50,344 bases of DNA from contig JAFQUP010000138.1 in NCBI GenBank assembly GCA_017408405.1, positions 1-50,344 of the forward strand. The letters are read 5' to 3'. The stretch comes from Thermoguttaceae bacterium. Lineage in GTDB: Bacteria; Planctomycetota; Planctomycetia; Pirellulales; Thermoguttaceae. Position numbers and translations under genes: made by a program. Positions within the stretch are counted from its first letter, which is position 1; the number at the start of each line of letters is the position of its first letter. The notes beneath the pieces are model-generated. The model ran no database searches. It was not told where the DNA came from and saw nothing but the letters and a program-made list of their open reading frames with translations. Below are positions 17,921 through 27,085 of this stretch, piece by piece.

Positions 17921-19399
17921 TCAGCATTCGTAAACGACGATGGCGTTTTGCGAGCTATTGTCGGATGCTTCCGCGAAAAGAATAATCCGATCTCCGGAAG
18001 AAATGAGTTCTTCAGAACGAAGCGTATCAAGCGCGAATTTCATGACGCTCTGATTGCTTTTTATTGATTTTGGGAATTTGAAAGGTACGACACCCCAGTC
18101 AAGGCACATTTTTCGGAGGGTTTCATCCGAGGAGGTGAAGGCCAGGATTCGCGCGGGGCAACGGTTCGCGGAAAGGCACATCGCGCTGTCTCCTGTTTCG
18201 GTTACGGTCACGATGAATTTCGCGTCGAGCTGTTCGGCCAGGTCACAGACGTTTTGAGCAAGTGCTTCCAAAACCTGATTGAATGGCGTCAAGAGCGGAA
18301 TGAAACGAAAATCGTCCGGATTAACGGCGTCCTCCGTATTAAGCGCGATCCGGTGCATCATGCGGACGGTTTCCTCAGGAAACTCGCCAACCGCGCTTTC
18401 GCCGGAGAGCATGACCGCGTCGGCACCGTCAAGGATGGCGTTGGCGACATCTGAAACTTCCGCGCGGGTCGGCAGATTATGGTGGGTCATGGATTCGAGC
18501 ATCTGCGTGGCGACAATGACAGGACGGCGATATTGACCGCAGATTTGAATGATTTCTTTTTGAAGAATGGTCATTCGGGCAATGTCCGTCTCAACGCCAA
18601 GATCTCCTCTGGCGACCATGACAGCGTCGGCAGCCAGAATGATTTCATCCAGGGCGTCCAGAGCTTCCGGTTTTTCAATTTTAGCGATGACTTTTGAGGT
18701 TCCTCCGTTTTCCGCGATCAGGTTTTTGAGGTCGTTGATTTCCATCGCGTTTCGCACGAAACTGAGTCCGAGAAAATCAATGCCGTTTTGAGCGGCCCAG
18801 GCGGCATTGCTTCTGTCCGCGTCGAGCATCGCGGGAATGGTGAGTTTCACGCCTGGGAGATTCACGCCTTGTCGACTTCGGACTTTTCCGCCGCAGAGAA
18901 TGGCGCATTTGGCCCATTGATCTTTTTTGCCGGCTACTTCCGAGACACGAAGCTCAACGGAACCGTCGGCGAGCACAATTCGGTCCCCGGAACGAAGTTC
19001 GTTCACGAGCGGTTCGTAGGAGCAGGTGACGCAGGGAATTCCCGCCAGTTCCGGACACGTTTCAGCCTTGGCCTGGAATTTGGAAGAGATGAAAGCGACC
19101 GTACCGTCTGTTTCGAGTTTCAGTTCGTCATTCGGCAATTTTCCAAGACGGATTTTGGGGCCGCCGAGGTCCATGAGAATGGCAACGGGCATACCCGTTT
19201 TCTGCGAGGCATTCCGAATGTTCCTGACGGTAAGTTCAAAATCTTTCTGGGTGCCGTGCGCCGCGTTAATGCGGAAAACGTCCACTCCCGCGAAAAGGAG
19301 TTTCTGGAGCATTTCATTGGAATTTGAAGCCGGACCAAGAGTCGCGACAATTTTCGTACGGCTGGGACGTTCAAAAAGGTTTTTTCGCGCGGAAGTCAT
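17921..19399 (-). CDS. pyk: Pyruvate kinase
   Basis: This is a 492-aa glycolytic enzyme making pyruvate and ATP from phosphoenolpyruvate and ADP. The start RTKIVATLGPAS, the catalytic lysine segment VIAKIEKPEAL, MVARGDLGVE and the allosteric C-terminal domain (about 370-492) are all present in order. A short N-terminal extension of about 12 residues precedes the conserved core. It appears to be the first gene of a minus-strand run with ribF and the SGNH esterase. No clear promoter could be picked in the AT-rich 254 bases upstream. Confidence 0.96.
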   Translation of the reverse strand: MTSARKNLFERPSRTKIVATLGPASNSNEMLQKLLFAGVDVFRINAAHGTQKDFELTVRNIRNASQKTGMPVAILMDLGGPKIRLGKLPNDELKLETDGTVAFISSKFQAKAETCPELAGIPCVTCSYEPLVNELRSGDRIVLADGSVELRVSEVAGKKDQWAKCAILCGGKVRSRQGVNLPGVKLTIPAMLDADRSNAAWAAQNGIDFLGLSFVRNAMEINDLKNLIAENGGTSKVIAKIEKPEALDALDEIILAADAVMVARGDLGVETDIARMTILQKEIIQICGQYRRPVIVATQMLESMTHHNLPTRAEVSDVANAILDGADAVMLSGESAVGEFPEETVRMMHRIALNTEDAVNPDDFRFIPLLTPFNQVLEALAQNVCDLAEQLDAKFIVTVTETGDSAMCLSANRCPARILAFTSSDETLRKMCLDWGVVPFKFPKSIKSNQSVMKFALDTLRSEELISSGDRIILFAEASDNSSQNAIVVYEC

Positions 19400-19653
19400 T
19401 AGGAATCTCCATTGGGTTAATAGGGGGTGTCCGAAAGCAGGCGAAAGTGGTTAGGGTAATTCGAGACCAAACGTGATTTCAAGGAATGAAATGAAGCGGA
19501 AGCTCTCGATTGAACCGGGAACGCTTTGGGATTTTCGCTGAATTTAATCTTTTTTAATTAATTCAACTCTTGCCTGATTTTGATTTGAGGTAGTTTGGGT
19601 GATTTTGATCGATTTGAATTCCCGCGTTGGGAAGGCGAAGGAGACGGCAAATC

Positions 19654-20463
19654 TCATTTGCGCAATCGAGTTAGGAGTAAAATCAGCAGCAGAAGGGCGA
19701 TTTGAAGTAAAACGATCGTTCCGCCTGGCTGAGTTTCCGTAAAATAGGAAACGAAAAGACCGATATTCATCGTCAATACGGAAAAAATGACGGCGAAAAT
19801 CAGGGTAAAACGGTAGCTTTTTCCTAATCGCATGGCGGCAGCTGCCGGGATGACCAGAAGCGACGAGACGATTAAGGCTCCGACGGTTCTGGCGGCGAGT
19901 GAAATCGTGACCGCGGTCAGAAGCGTGAAAAGGAAATTTACGGCTCCGACTGGAATTCCCGCCAGCCGTGCCGCGGCTTCATCAAACGCGATGTAGAAAA
20001 GCTCACGGTAAAGCAGGAGGAAAATCGAAAAGACGATGATCGAAAGCACGATGACCAGTTTTAACTCGAATGGAGTAACGGTGATGAGGCTTCCGAAAAG
20101 AAAACTCTGAAAACTCGCCATATTCGTGACGAAACTCGAAAGAACGCCCGTCAGACCAATCCCAAGCGAAAGGATCAGCGCGATGGCCATTTCCGCGTAT
20201 TGAGGCCAGTGTTTGCGAAGGAGTTCAATCCCAAAGGCTGCCAGAACGCAGTAAAGAGCCGCGCAAACTGTTGGGTTGAAACCCAAAAGAAGGCCAAGCG
20301 TTACCCCGGCAAGTGACGTGTGCGCGAGAGTTTCGCCGATCATCGAAAGGCGTTTCAGGACTACCGTCAGACCAATGCACGGGATGATGACGGCAAGGAG
20401 CGTGCCGGTCAGAAACGCGCTGCGAAGAAAATCGTATTGGAAGATTTCAAGAAGCGGGTTCAT
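19654..20463 (-). CDS. znuB: Zinc/manganese ABC transporter permease ZnuB-like
   Basis: This is a 269-aa integral membrane permease of the ABC-3 family with about eight hydrophobic helices. It contains family landmarks such as GETLAHTSLAGVTLG (43-57) and AARTVGALIVSSLLVIPAAAA (near 190-210). It should form the membrane channel for zinc (or manganese) delivered by the binding protein encoded at 21959-23026. Its ATG overlaps the stop of the ATPase gene in an ATGA arrangement, so the two are translationally coupled. Confidence 0.9.
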   Translation of the reverse strand: MNPLLEIFQYDFLRSAFLTGTLLAVIIPCIGLTVVLKRLSMIGETLAHTSLAGVTLGLLLGFNPTVCAALYCVLAAFGIELLRKHWPQYAEMAIALILSLGIGLTGVLSSFVTNMASFQSFLFGSLITVTPFELKLVIVLSIIVFSIFLLLYRELFYIAFDEAAARLAGIPVGAVNFLFTLLTAVTISLAARTVGALIVSSLLVIPAAAAMRLGKSYRFTLIFAVIFSVLTMNIGLFVSYFTETQPGGTIVLLQIALLLLILLLTRLRK

Positions 20464-21359
20464 TCGGTATCTCCTGACCGTGAATGGCCTAAAGAGGAAG
20501 CGTGCTGTTCAACGACGCAGGAATGGTCCATGCCGCGGGATGATTCCGGAAAAGATGATTCATGGCATGCCGTAACGCATTTTTGGTAAAAAACGCACTC
20601 CTGGCATCTTTTTTCCAAAGCCTGAACGTGCTCGCACGCGTCATCTTTTCGGTCATGATGGTGACGATGAATGAGTTCATGCTGAAGCTGGCAGGGGGAA
20701 ATTTCAGCCAGATTGCCATCCTCAAGGCAAAAAATTCGCGAGGCGTAATTTACCGCGTGAATCAGGTCGTGCGTTACCATGAGAATTGTCAGCCGAAACT
20801 CACGATTGATGCGGTCAAGCAGCTCGTAGAGCGCGTGAGCGTTTTGAACGTCAATTCCAGTCGTCGGTTCATCGAGAATGAGCAGTTCCGGGTCGTTCAC
20901 CAATGCCCGCGCGATGAGGATTCGCTGAAGCTGGCCGCCGGAAAGCGTGCCGAGACGCGCGGTCCGAAAAGGAATCATGTCGACGAGTTTAAGAACTTCC
21001 GTGACCTTTTCGCGATGAGAGCGGCGAACGCGTCCGAAAAGGCCTATTCGCGGAAACTGATGCGCCAGGAGAATCTCCTCTACCGTTGCCGGAAAGTCGG
21101 AATTCAGGTAGGAATGGCCTTGAGGCACGTATCCGACTCGGGACCAGACGCGAAATGACGCGAGTTCTTCGCCAAAAAGACGGATTTCACCAGAATCTGG
21201 CGTAAGCTGTCGAAGAAAAAGTTTCAGCAGTGTGCTTTTCCCAGTGCCGTTGGAACCGATCAGGACGCAAAAATCCCCCGTCTGTGCCGTGAGCGACACA
21301 TCGTCCAGGATTGGCGTTTCGCGACGATAGGAAAAAGTAAGGTGTTTAATTTCGAGCAC
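20460..21359 (-). CDS. znuC: Zinc ABC transporter ATPase ZnuC-like with a Cys/His-rich tail
   Basis: This is a 299-aa ATP-binding subunit. Walker A is GSNGTGKS (35-42), the signature LSGGQ (139-143), Walker B LLILDE (159-164) and the switch His197. The open frame extends upstream, but similarity begins at a GTG (21357-21359) coding for MLEIKHLTFSY, which is taken as the start; its ribosome site is weak. After about residue 222 the protein carries an extra tail rich in His and Cys: HRHHH (231-235), C242, C252, C255, C261, C265-H266, C281 and several further His. This looks able to bind zinc. It overlaps znuB by four bases. Confidence 0.9.
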   Translation of the reverse strand: MLEIKHLTFSYRRETPILDDVSLTAQTGDFCVLIGSNGTGKSTLLKLFLRQLTPDSGEIRLFGEELASFRVWSRVGYVPQGHSYLNSDFPATVEEILLAHQFPRIGLFGRVRRSHREKVTEVLKLVDMIPFRTARLGTLSGGQLQRILIARALVNDPELLILDEPTTGIDVQNAHALYELLDRINREFRLTILMVTHDLIHAVNYASRIFCLEDGNLAEISPCQLQHELIHRHHHDRKDDACEHVQALEKRCQECVFYQKCVTACHESSFPESSRGMDHSCVVEQHASSLGHSRSGDTE

Positions 21360-21958
21360 TTTTAAAATAATTTTGAATTTAGGGAATAAAATTTCCAAAA
21401 ACTCATTGAATTTTCCAAAACGGTTCTGCGGATTGGCAGAAAAGAAACTTAATTCTGCCGCAGCCGTCACGGAACGTTGGGAGACGGCGGAAATCCGAGT
21501 TTGGAATTTCTTTACCGCGGAAAAGCGGCTGAAAAAACGAAGGTTCGACTGAAAAACGTTCCGCTCGAAACGACAGCAATCGCCGGAAGCGGAGCGGTTC
21601 ACGAAATCAATTTGGTCATTTTCAAATTTCCGGATTGATGATGGCGAAAACGTTTCACGCGTACGATATGGCACCAGCGTGGGAACTTTTTCCGTAACTT
21701 TTTCGTGTTTAATGGCGGAAACTGTTTCACGCGCGTGATTTTAGTGAACGTTACCGCCGCTGAATCACGACATTCCATCCGATTTAGGGGAGCCGTTTCG
21801 GATGAACGATCGAGAAAGGGAGGGAATGGGAGGGAGCCATTCTCCAGCTGGACGACATCCGGAAACGAAATGGGGAAATTGCAGCGATAAATCAAAAGGA
21901 AGTGCCGGGAATAGGGAACGTCCTGAAAACCCGGAGGTTAAAAAGCTCTCAAAGGGCC
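21360..21958. other. Unusually long gap inside the znu cluster
   Basis: About 600 bases separate the binding-protein gene from the ATPase gene. No convincing gene is present. The only structure noted is a degenerate direct repeat, ATGGCGRAAAC then GTTTCACGCG, at 21641-21661 and 21712-21733. It may be a decayed gene or a long untranslated segment. Confidence 0.45.
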
Positions 21959-23026
21959 TCAATCATTCTCCAGAGCCTTAAGATTTTCACGCATGACGGA
22001 AAAATAATCCGCACCGGAATCAATCTGCGCCTGCGAAAGGGTGCCGAGCGGGTGAAGGATAGCGAGCCGGACGCCCGTTTCTCGTGCCGCGGCTTCCGCG
22101 CCTTTCGTGCTTTCGGATGCCGTCGCGTAAATGACTTTAAGCTGATTTTGGCGAATGAAGTCAATGATTTTCACCATTTGCGCGGGGGATGGATCCGAGT
22201 AAGGTGAGTAACCTTCAAGGGAAATTTGCTCCAAACCGTAATCACGGCACAGGTACCAGAACGCACCGTGCGTAACCACGAGTTTCCGGTTTTCAAGCCG
22301 GGACGTAACGGCCTGAAATTCCGTATCCAGAGCATCGCATTCCGCCGCGCCGGCCGCGAGATTGGCAAGGAATTTACTTTTCCGCGCCGGGTCAAGCCGG
22401 ATAAAAAACTCAGCCAGGTACACGAGGATCCGTTTCACGTTACGAACCGAAAGCCAAATATGGGGATCTGCCCCTGCTCCGCACGCGTGGTCATGGCCGC
22501 AGTTTTCGTGCGCGTGAGTTTCATGGGCGTGGTCATGCCCGCAGAGGTGAGTTCCGCCAAGGGTAACGCATTTGGCAGCCTCAAAAATCGGGATATTTCT
22601 CTTTTGGAGCTGTGGAATGACTTTTCCTGTCCATGTCTCAAGGCCGGCACCGTTAAAGAGGAAAGCGTCCGCCTGAAGCATTTCCATGATTTTTTTCGGG
22701 GAAGGCTCCCAAGTGTGGACATCTGCTCCGACCGGCATGACGCAGCGTATTTCGAACTGATCGCCCGCGATAATCTTCGCCAGATTTTCGAGGAGAAAGA
22801 AGCTGATGCAGACCAACTTTTTTCCCTCTCGTTTTGGAGGAGGAGCGCAGGCCGTGAAACTGGCGATTCCGGATCCCAAAACGATTGCGGAACCAAACCG
22901 CGCGAGGGAACTGCTTCCTAAAAATCCAAGGATAGAGGAACGCAGGAAATCGCGTCGATCGGGTGAAACGGAATGGTCATGAACCGTGAGGATCGGTTTT
23001 TTCTCCTTAAAAATGAATGAAGTCAT
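21959..23026 (-). CDS. znuA: Zinc-binding periplasmic protein ZnuA-like, Tat-type lipoprotein
   Basis: This 355-aa cluster A-1 metal-binding protein captures zinc outside the membrane for ZnuB/ZnuC. Residues 22-28 (PDRRDFL) form a twin-arginine motif, and Cys60 in ASFTAC is a plausible lipobox, so it is probably exported folded and lipid-anchored. Three metal-site histidines are seen: His104 (ADVHTWEP), His189 (DPHIW) and His253 (VTHGAFW). The usual acidic fourth ligand is not obvious; Glu305 is a candidate. A histidine-rich loop (160-180, HLCGHDHAHETHAHEN) is typical of zinc rather than manganese proteins. It is first in the minus-strand cluster behind the promoter at 23098-23125. Confidence 0.92.
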   Translation of the reverse strand: MTSFIFKEKKPILTVHDHSVSPDRRDFLRSSILGFLGSSSLARFGSAIVLGSGIASFTACAPPPKREGKKLVCISFFLLENLAKIIAGDQFEIRCVMPVGADVHTWEPSPKKIMEMLQADAFLFNGAGLETWTGKVIPQLQKRNIPIFEAAKCVTLGGTHLCGHDHAHETHAHENCGHDHACGAGADPHIWLSVRNVKRILVYLAEFFIRLDPARKSKFLANLAAGAAECDALDTEFQAVTSRLENRKLVVTHGAFWYLCRDYGLEQISLEGYSPYSDPSPAQMVKIIDFIRQNQLKVIYATASESTKGAEAAARETGVRLAILHPLGTLSQAQIDSGADYFSVMRENLKALEND

Positions 23027-23093
23027 GGCTTCTGTCTCCCATCCGGATCTTCAATGAGAAATGTCGACGAAAAGCAAAATACCCTTTCAGAAT

Positions 23094-23113
23094 GTTAATC
23101 ATACTCAATTATC
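23094..23113. promoter_or_regulatory. Candidate Zur/Fur-family operator
   Basis: GTTAAT and ATTATC form an imperfect inverted repeat separated by eight bases. The repeat overlaps the -10 and spacer of the znuA promoter. Position and A/T-rich dyad form suit a Fur-family repressor such as Zur, but the assignment is an inference. Confidence 0.4.
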
Positions 23114-23125
23114 GAGGAAATTCAA
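23098..23125 (-). promoter_or_regulatory. Sigma70-like promoter for znuA
   Basis: On the minus strand TTGAAT (23120-23125) is followed after 16 bases by TATGAT (23098-23103). The leader would be about 64 nt. Confidence 0.5.
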
Positions 23126-23257
23126 GGGGGACAATTGATTAAAGGCGTTTTTTTTGGGGATTTTTTAAAAGAAATTCCAAAAATTCCTCCAACTTCGCCT
23201 AATCTTCCCTTTTGGACCTCTTTCTGAAAAAACCGTAATTTATTTTGTTCCCCCTAC

Positions 23258-23285
23258 TTGCGTTTTTCGCTCTTTTGGGTATAAT
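23258..23285 (+). promoter_or_regulatory. Promoter-like site for the pot operon
   Basis: TTGCGT (23258-23263) and a perfect TATAAT (23280-23285) are spaced by 16 bases with GG before the -10. The GGTGAA-GCA-TTCACC hairpin at 23298-23312 follows just after the expected transcription start. Confidence 0.5.
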
Positions 23286-23812
23286 TAGGTAAAGTTTGGT
23301 GAAGCATTCACCACGAGTTTTGAAAAAACCTGACGGAGAGGAGGATTGCTGGATTAATTCCGTTATTTGCCGCCGCGTTCATAAAATTTGAGAGCGCGGA
23401 AGACGACATTTGAGAGAACGCGCGCTTTGAAAACGTTTTGGGAGTGTTTTTTGAGGAGTGCGCGGGTAGTGCGTTCAGGTGGTTAGATTAAGATTTTTTC
23501 GTGCTTTTGGCTCGGAAATCCTGAAACGTTCGTTTGCTCTAATCTTTTGTGTCGCGGTACGGCGAATGGTGGGCATCTGGTAGTTGCGTGAGTTCATATT
23601 TTTGTCACAGCACTCAAAAAATATCGTTTTCAGCCGACGGCGGACGCGCTCAGCGGGTTCAGCGTTTATGAAAGGCTCTTTCTGTTTTGGTTAAGGGGTC
23701 TGATTCGCTTTTCTTTCTGTGTGTTTTCTGTCTCGTGTTTTCTGTTTTCCCTTTGGATTTTGGATTCGGCTGCTTTAGATTTTTTTGAGTCTGGCGGATA
23801 TCGGGAGAGCAG

Positions 23813-25054
23813 TTGGTGGAAAATTTCTTGCGTTTTGAAAACGTTGTTAAGGTTTTTGGCACAAATCGCGCGGTTGACGGGATTTCCCTTTCGATTAAGC
23901 GCGGCGAGGTTTTCGCGCTTTTAGGGCCGAGCGGCTGCGGGAAGACGACTCTTTTGCGCATTTGCGCGGGTTTTGAGAAGCCGGATTCCGGTCGGGTGTT
24001 CATTAATGGTGTGGACATTACGGATCTTCCGCCGGAGAAGCGTCCCGTTCATACGGTTTTCCAGCAGTACGCTCTCTTTCCTCATCTTTCTGTTTTTGAG
24101 AATATTGCTTTTCCCCTGCGTCTGCGCGGAATGTCGAATGTCGAGATTGAGAAAGAAGTCGAAAAAATGCTCGACATGACGGAACTTCTTGATCACGCGG
24201 GCAAGAAACCGGGAAAACTGTCCGGCGGTCAACGGCAGCGTGTTGCCATCGCGCGGGCTTTGGTGAATCGGCCGCAGGTTCTTTTGCTGGATGAGCCGCT
24301 TGCCGCACTGGATTTGAAATTGCGTCAGAGAATGTTGGCTGAGCTGGACTGGATTCATGATGAGGTCGGAATCACGTTCCTTTACGTTACGCATGACCAG
24401 GAAGAGGCTTTGGGAATTTCCGACCGTATTGCCGTCATGAATAAAGGAAAAATCGAGCAGTACGGTACTTCCGACGGCATTTACGAAAATCCGAGGAGCC
24501 GATTCGTGGCTTCGTTCGTAGGGCGCATGAACTTTTTTGAGGCGGAAATCCGCAAGATTGAGGGAGACAATATCCTGGTTCAGGTTACCGAAACCGGCGA
24601 AAATTCCGATGTTCTGTTCATGGTCAATAAACCGGCGCCGTCCATGATGCCAGCCTTTGGGGGGCAGCTTTCTGTCGGACAAACGGTCCTCCTCTGCGTT
24701 CGCCCGGAGAAATTTCTCATTCGTCCGAGAGGGGAGCGCGCGTTTGCGCCCGGGTACAGTACGGAAATCTTCCAGAACATCATGAACGGCGTTTTGGAAC
24801 GCGAAATTTACTATGGAAGCGAATCCCGATTTTTCGTTGACGTTGGCGAGTACTCCGTCATGGCCACGCGCCTGATTCATTCTCGCGGTCTTTCTCTTCA
24901 CGGGGAGCCGGTTGAGCAGGAACTTCAGCTTGGGCAGCCGGTTCAGCTCTCATGGCACGTCCGTGACTGTCTCCTGCTTCCAATGGACGAGAACGCTCCT
25001 GAGGTCATCGGCGCGGAACTCTTTACCGGCGAGGGAGAGGAGGTCGGCGCATGA
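23813..25054 (+). CDS. potA: Spermidine/putrescine ABC transporter ATPase PotA
   Basis: This is a 413-aa ATP-binding subunit of a polyamine importer. Walker A (GPSGCGKTT, about 38-46), the Q-loop FQQYALFPH, signature LSGGQRQR (about 138-145), Walker B VLLLDEP and the switch VTHDQEEA are intact. A TOBE-type domain (about 235-405) follows. No ATG fits: the start is either TTG at 23813 or GTG at 23816, with GGGAG at 23803-23807 serving either. The gene overlaps potB by four bases (ATGA). It is somewhat longer than E. coli PotA because of insertions in the C-terminal domain. Confidence 0.92.
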   Translation: MVENFLRFENVVKVFGTNRAVDGISLSIKRGEVFALLGPSGCGKTTLLRICAGFEKPDSGRVFINGVDITDLPPEKRPVHTVFQQYALFPHLSVFENIAFPLRLRGMSNVEIEKEVEKMLDMTELLDHAGKKPGKLSGGQRQRVAIARALVNRPQVLLLDEPLAALDLKLRQRMLAELDWIHDEVGITFLYVTHDQEEALGISDRIAVMNKGKIEQYGTSDGIYENPRSRFVASFVGRMNFFEAEIRKIEGDNILVQVTETGENSDVLFMVNKPAPSMMPAFGGQLSVGQTVLLCVRPEKFLIRPRGERAFAPGYSTEIFQNIMNGVLEREIYYGSESRFFVDVGEYSVMATRLIHSRGLSLHGEPVEQELQLGQPVQLSWHVRDCLLLPMDENAPEVIGAELFTGEGEEVGA

Positions 25055-26091
25055 AACAGAAAAGGGGCACGGATCGGTCCGGGGCGTTTCGCCTGAATGA
25101 ACTCCTTCTGACCCTTCCTTCGCTTTTGATGCTCATTGTCCTGGTGGGAATTCCGACGATTATCGTGGTTTTCAACGCCTTTTGCGCGGATTCCCGCGGC
25201 GGCTGGGGCGAGGGGTTCTCGCTCGCGGCGTTTAGGGAAATTTTTACCGTATACTATGCCGGTATTACGCTGGAGACGATTCTCTATACCGCGCTCACTT
25301 CATTTTTCTCGATTCTGATTGGTCTGCCCGTCGCCTATACGATTGCCAGATCACGCGGCAGAATGAGGCTTTTGCTGCTTCTGCTGGTTTTCATTCCCTT
25401 TTGGACGAATATGGTGGTTCATATCGCGGCGTGGAAGATTGTCCTTCATCCCGATGGTTTCCTTCGTAACGTTCTCGTTTTCATGAACCTGATTGACGAA
25501 AAGCAGTTGCTCTGGAACACGCCGTTTGCGGTTCTTACTCTGTTCGTTTACGTTTTTCTCCCTTTTGCGATCATTCCGCTTTACGCCTCAATCGAGAAGT
25601 TTGATTTTCGCCTGATTGAATCCGCGCGTGATTTGGGAGCGACGGCGAGTCAGGCTTTTTTCAGGGTATTTCTGCCCGGAATCAGGAACGGAATCTATTC
25701 CGCCGCGATGCTCGTTTTTGTCCCGGTTTTCGGCTGCTACATTATTCCGCAGCTCGTCGGCGGGCCGGGATGCGATGTCCTTTACGCCAACAAAATTTAC
25801 CAATTCACCTCCACTCAGAGCCGAAATATCCCAATTGCCGCCGCTCTGTCCCTTTTTCTGCTGCTGGCAATGCTCGTGCCGTGGATCATTTACCGGATCC
25901 ACCTCATTCGTCAGGCGAACTCCGAGGGAAATTCGCGCGTGGTTCCGGAACCAGGGAATGCCGCTGAAATCCATTCTGCCGCGGTCTCCTGTCAGAACGG
26001 CACAAAGCTCGATACCGGCGCGGAGAGCTTAAAAAACGCCGCGGGATTTTCTCCGGCCTCTGACATGACTGAAAAGGAGGGGAACTCATGA
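25051..26091 (+). CDS. potB: Polyamine ABC transporter permease PotB
   Basis: This is a 346-aa inner-membrane permease with six hydrophobic helices. It carries the cytoplasmic EAA-type loop ESARDLGATASQAFFRVFLPG (near 188-208), which docks to PotA. The last 50 or so residues (about 292-346) are a polar tail rich in Asn, Ser, Glu and Ala that is not usual in the family. Start and stop overlap the neighbouring potA and potC genes by ATGA, so the three are translationally coupled. Confidence 0.93.
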   Translation: MKQKRGTDRSGAFRLNELLLTLPSLLMLIVLVGIPTIIVVFNAFCADSRGGWGEGFSLAAFREIFTVYYAGITLETILYTALTSFFSILIGLPVAYTIARSRGRMRLLLLLLVFIPFWTNMVVHIAAWKIVLHPDGFLRNVLVFMNLIDEKQLLWNTPFAVLTLFVYVFLPFAIIPLYASIEKFDFRLIESARDLGATASQAFFRVFLPGIRNGIYSAAMLVFVPVFGCYIIPQLVGGPGCDVLYANKIYQFTSTQSRNIPIAAALSLFLLLAMLVPWIIYRIHLIRQANSEGNSRVVPEPGNAAEIHSAAVSCQNGTKLDTGAESLKNAAGFSPASDMTEKEGNS

Positions 26092-26864
26092 AAAACCGCA
26101 TTCCGCAGATCACGACTCTGTTCGTTTTTCTGTTCTTTTACTTTCCCCTCGTCTGGATGGTCATTCAGTCTTTCCTGGGGAAGGTAGACGGTGAGTATGA
26201 ATGGACTCTTCGCTGGTACGAGCAGGTTTTCCGCAAGCGGGAAGTCCTGTCGGCCGTCATGAATACGGTCGTTGTCGGCTTTTTTGCCGCTGTCATCTCG
26301 ACGGTTCTGGGGACGCTCAGCGCGTTGGCCATTTTTAAATATCGCGGTAAGATTCAGGAAGTGCACACCGCGCTGCTTTACATTCCGCTTGTCGTCCCGG
26401 AAATTCTCATGGGATTAAGCCTCATGATCTTTTTCTCCGGTTTGGGACTCCCGTTCGGCAAGGGAACGGTCATTGCCGCGCACGTCGCCTTCTGTACCAG
26501 TTACGTTACGGTCGTCATCGCCTCAAGTCTGGATGGCTTTGACTTTACCCTCGTTGAGGCCTCAAGGGATTTGGGGGCCACCTACTTTCAGACGTTCAGA
26601 AAGGTGATTTTCCCCCTTTTAAGGCCTGCCATCTGTGCTGGCGCGCTTTTGGCGTTCACCCTTTCACTTGACGACTTTATCGTGACCTTTTTCGTGTCGG
26701 GCCACGGCGGAACGACTCTTCCGGTTTACATTTACAATTCGCTCAAACATGGGAAAGTTCCCGGCCTTTACGCCCTCTCCTCTGTCCTTTTGGCGGTAAC
26801 GTTCCTCCTGGTGACAGTGAGTGTTTTCTTCCAGAAAAACGAATTTCTGGACAAGGAGAAATAA
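26088..26864 (+). CDS. potC: Polyamine ABC transporter permease PotC
   Basis: This 258-aa second permease of the polyamine importer has six hydrophobic helices and the EAA-type loop EASRDLGATYFQTFRKVIFP near 160-180. The LSLDDFIVTFF segment near 195 is characteristic of PotC. The length is normal for the family. It overlaps potB by four bases, and the binding protein gene follows after about 220 bases. Confidence 0.93.
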   Translation: MKNRIPQITTLFVFLFFYFPLVWMVIQSFLGKVDGEYEWTLRWYEQVFRKREVLSAVMNTVVVGFFAAVISTVLGTLSALAIFKYRGKIQEVHTALLYIPLVVPEILMGLSLMIFFSGLGLPFGKGTVIAAHVAFCTSYVTVVIASSLDGFDFTLVEASRDLGATYFQTFRKVIFPLLRPAICAGALLAFTLSLDDFIVTFFVSGHGGTTLPVYIYNSLKHGKVPGLYALSSVLLAVTFLLVTVSVFFQKNEFLDKEK

Positions 26865-27085
26865 AAAAATCCAACGGTGAAAACCGCGCCTGCTTCGGGC
26901 AAAGTTTAATCCTTTTGATTCCTTTAATCCTTCTTCTGGACGAGGGGTATCCTGAAAGTTGAGCTTCAGAAGAGGTGGAACGGTTTAATTTTTACGCAAA
27001 TATCCGGTGAAACCGCCCGAAATTCGTACTCGGACATTCGGTTTCCCATCCCATCCTTTTTTTCAAGAAATGGAGAATCGTTTAG

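Larger units (their letters stand above)
23027..23812. other. Long divergent intergenic region between znuA and potA
   Basis: These 786 bases hold a promoter pair pointing outward: 23098-23125 toward znuA and 23258-23285 toward potA. About 520 bases of T-rich, mostly structureless sequence lie between the latter and the potA start. No known riboswitch fold or gene could be recognised. A short hairpin at 23298-23312 would lie near the 5' end of the pot transcript. Confidence 0.5.

Noticed and set aside
21599..21895. A 98-codon minus-strand frame in the znu gap
   Set aside because: It has no recognisable motif, is rich in Arg/Pro/Phe like other shadow frames, and lacks a ribosome site.
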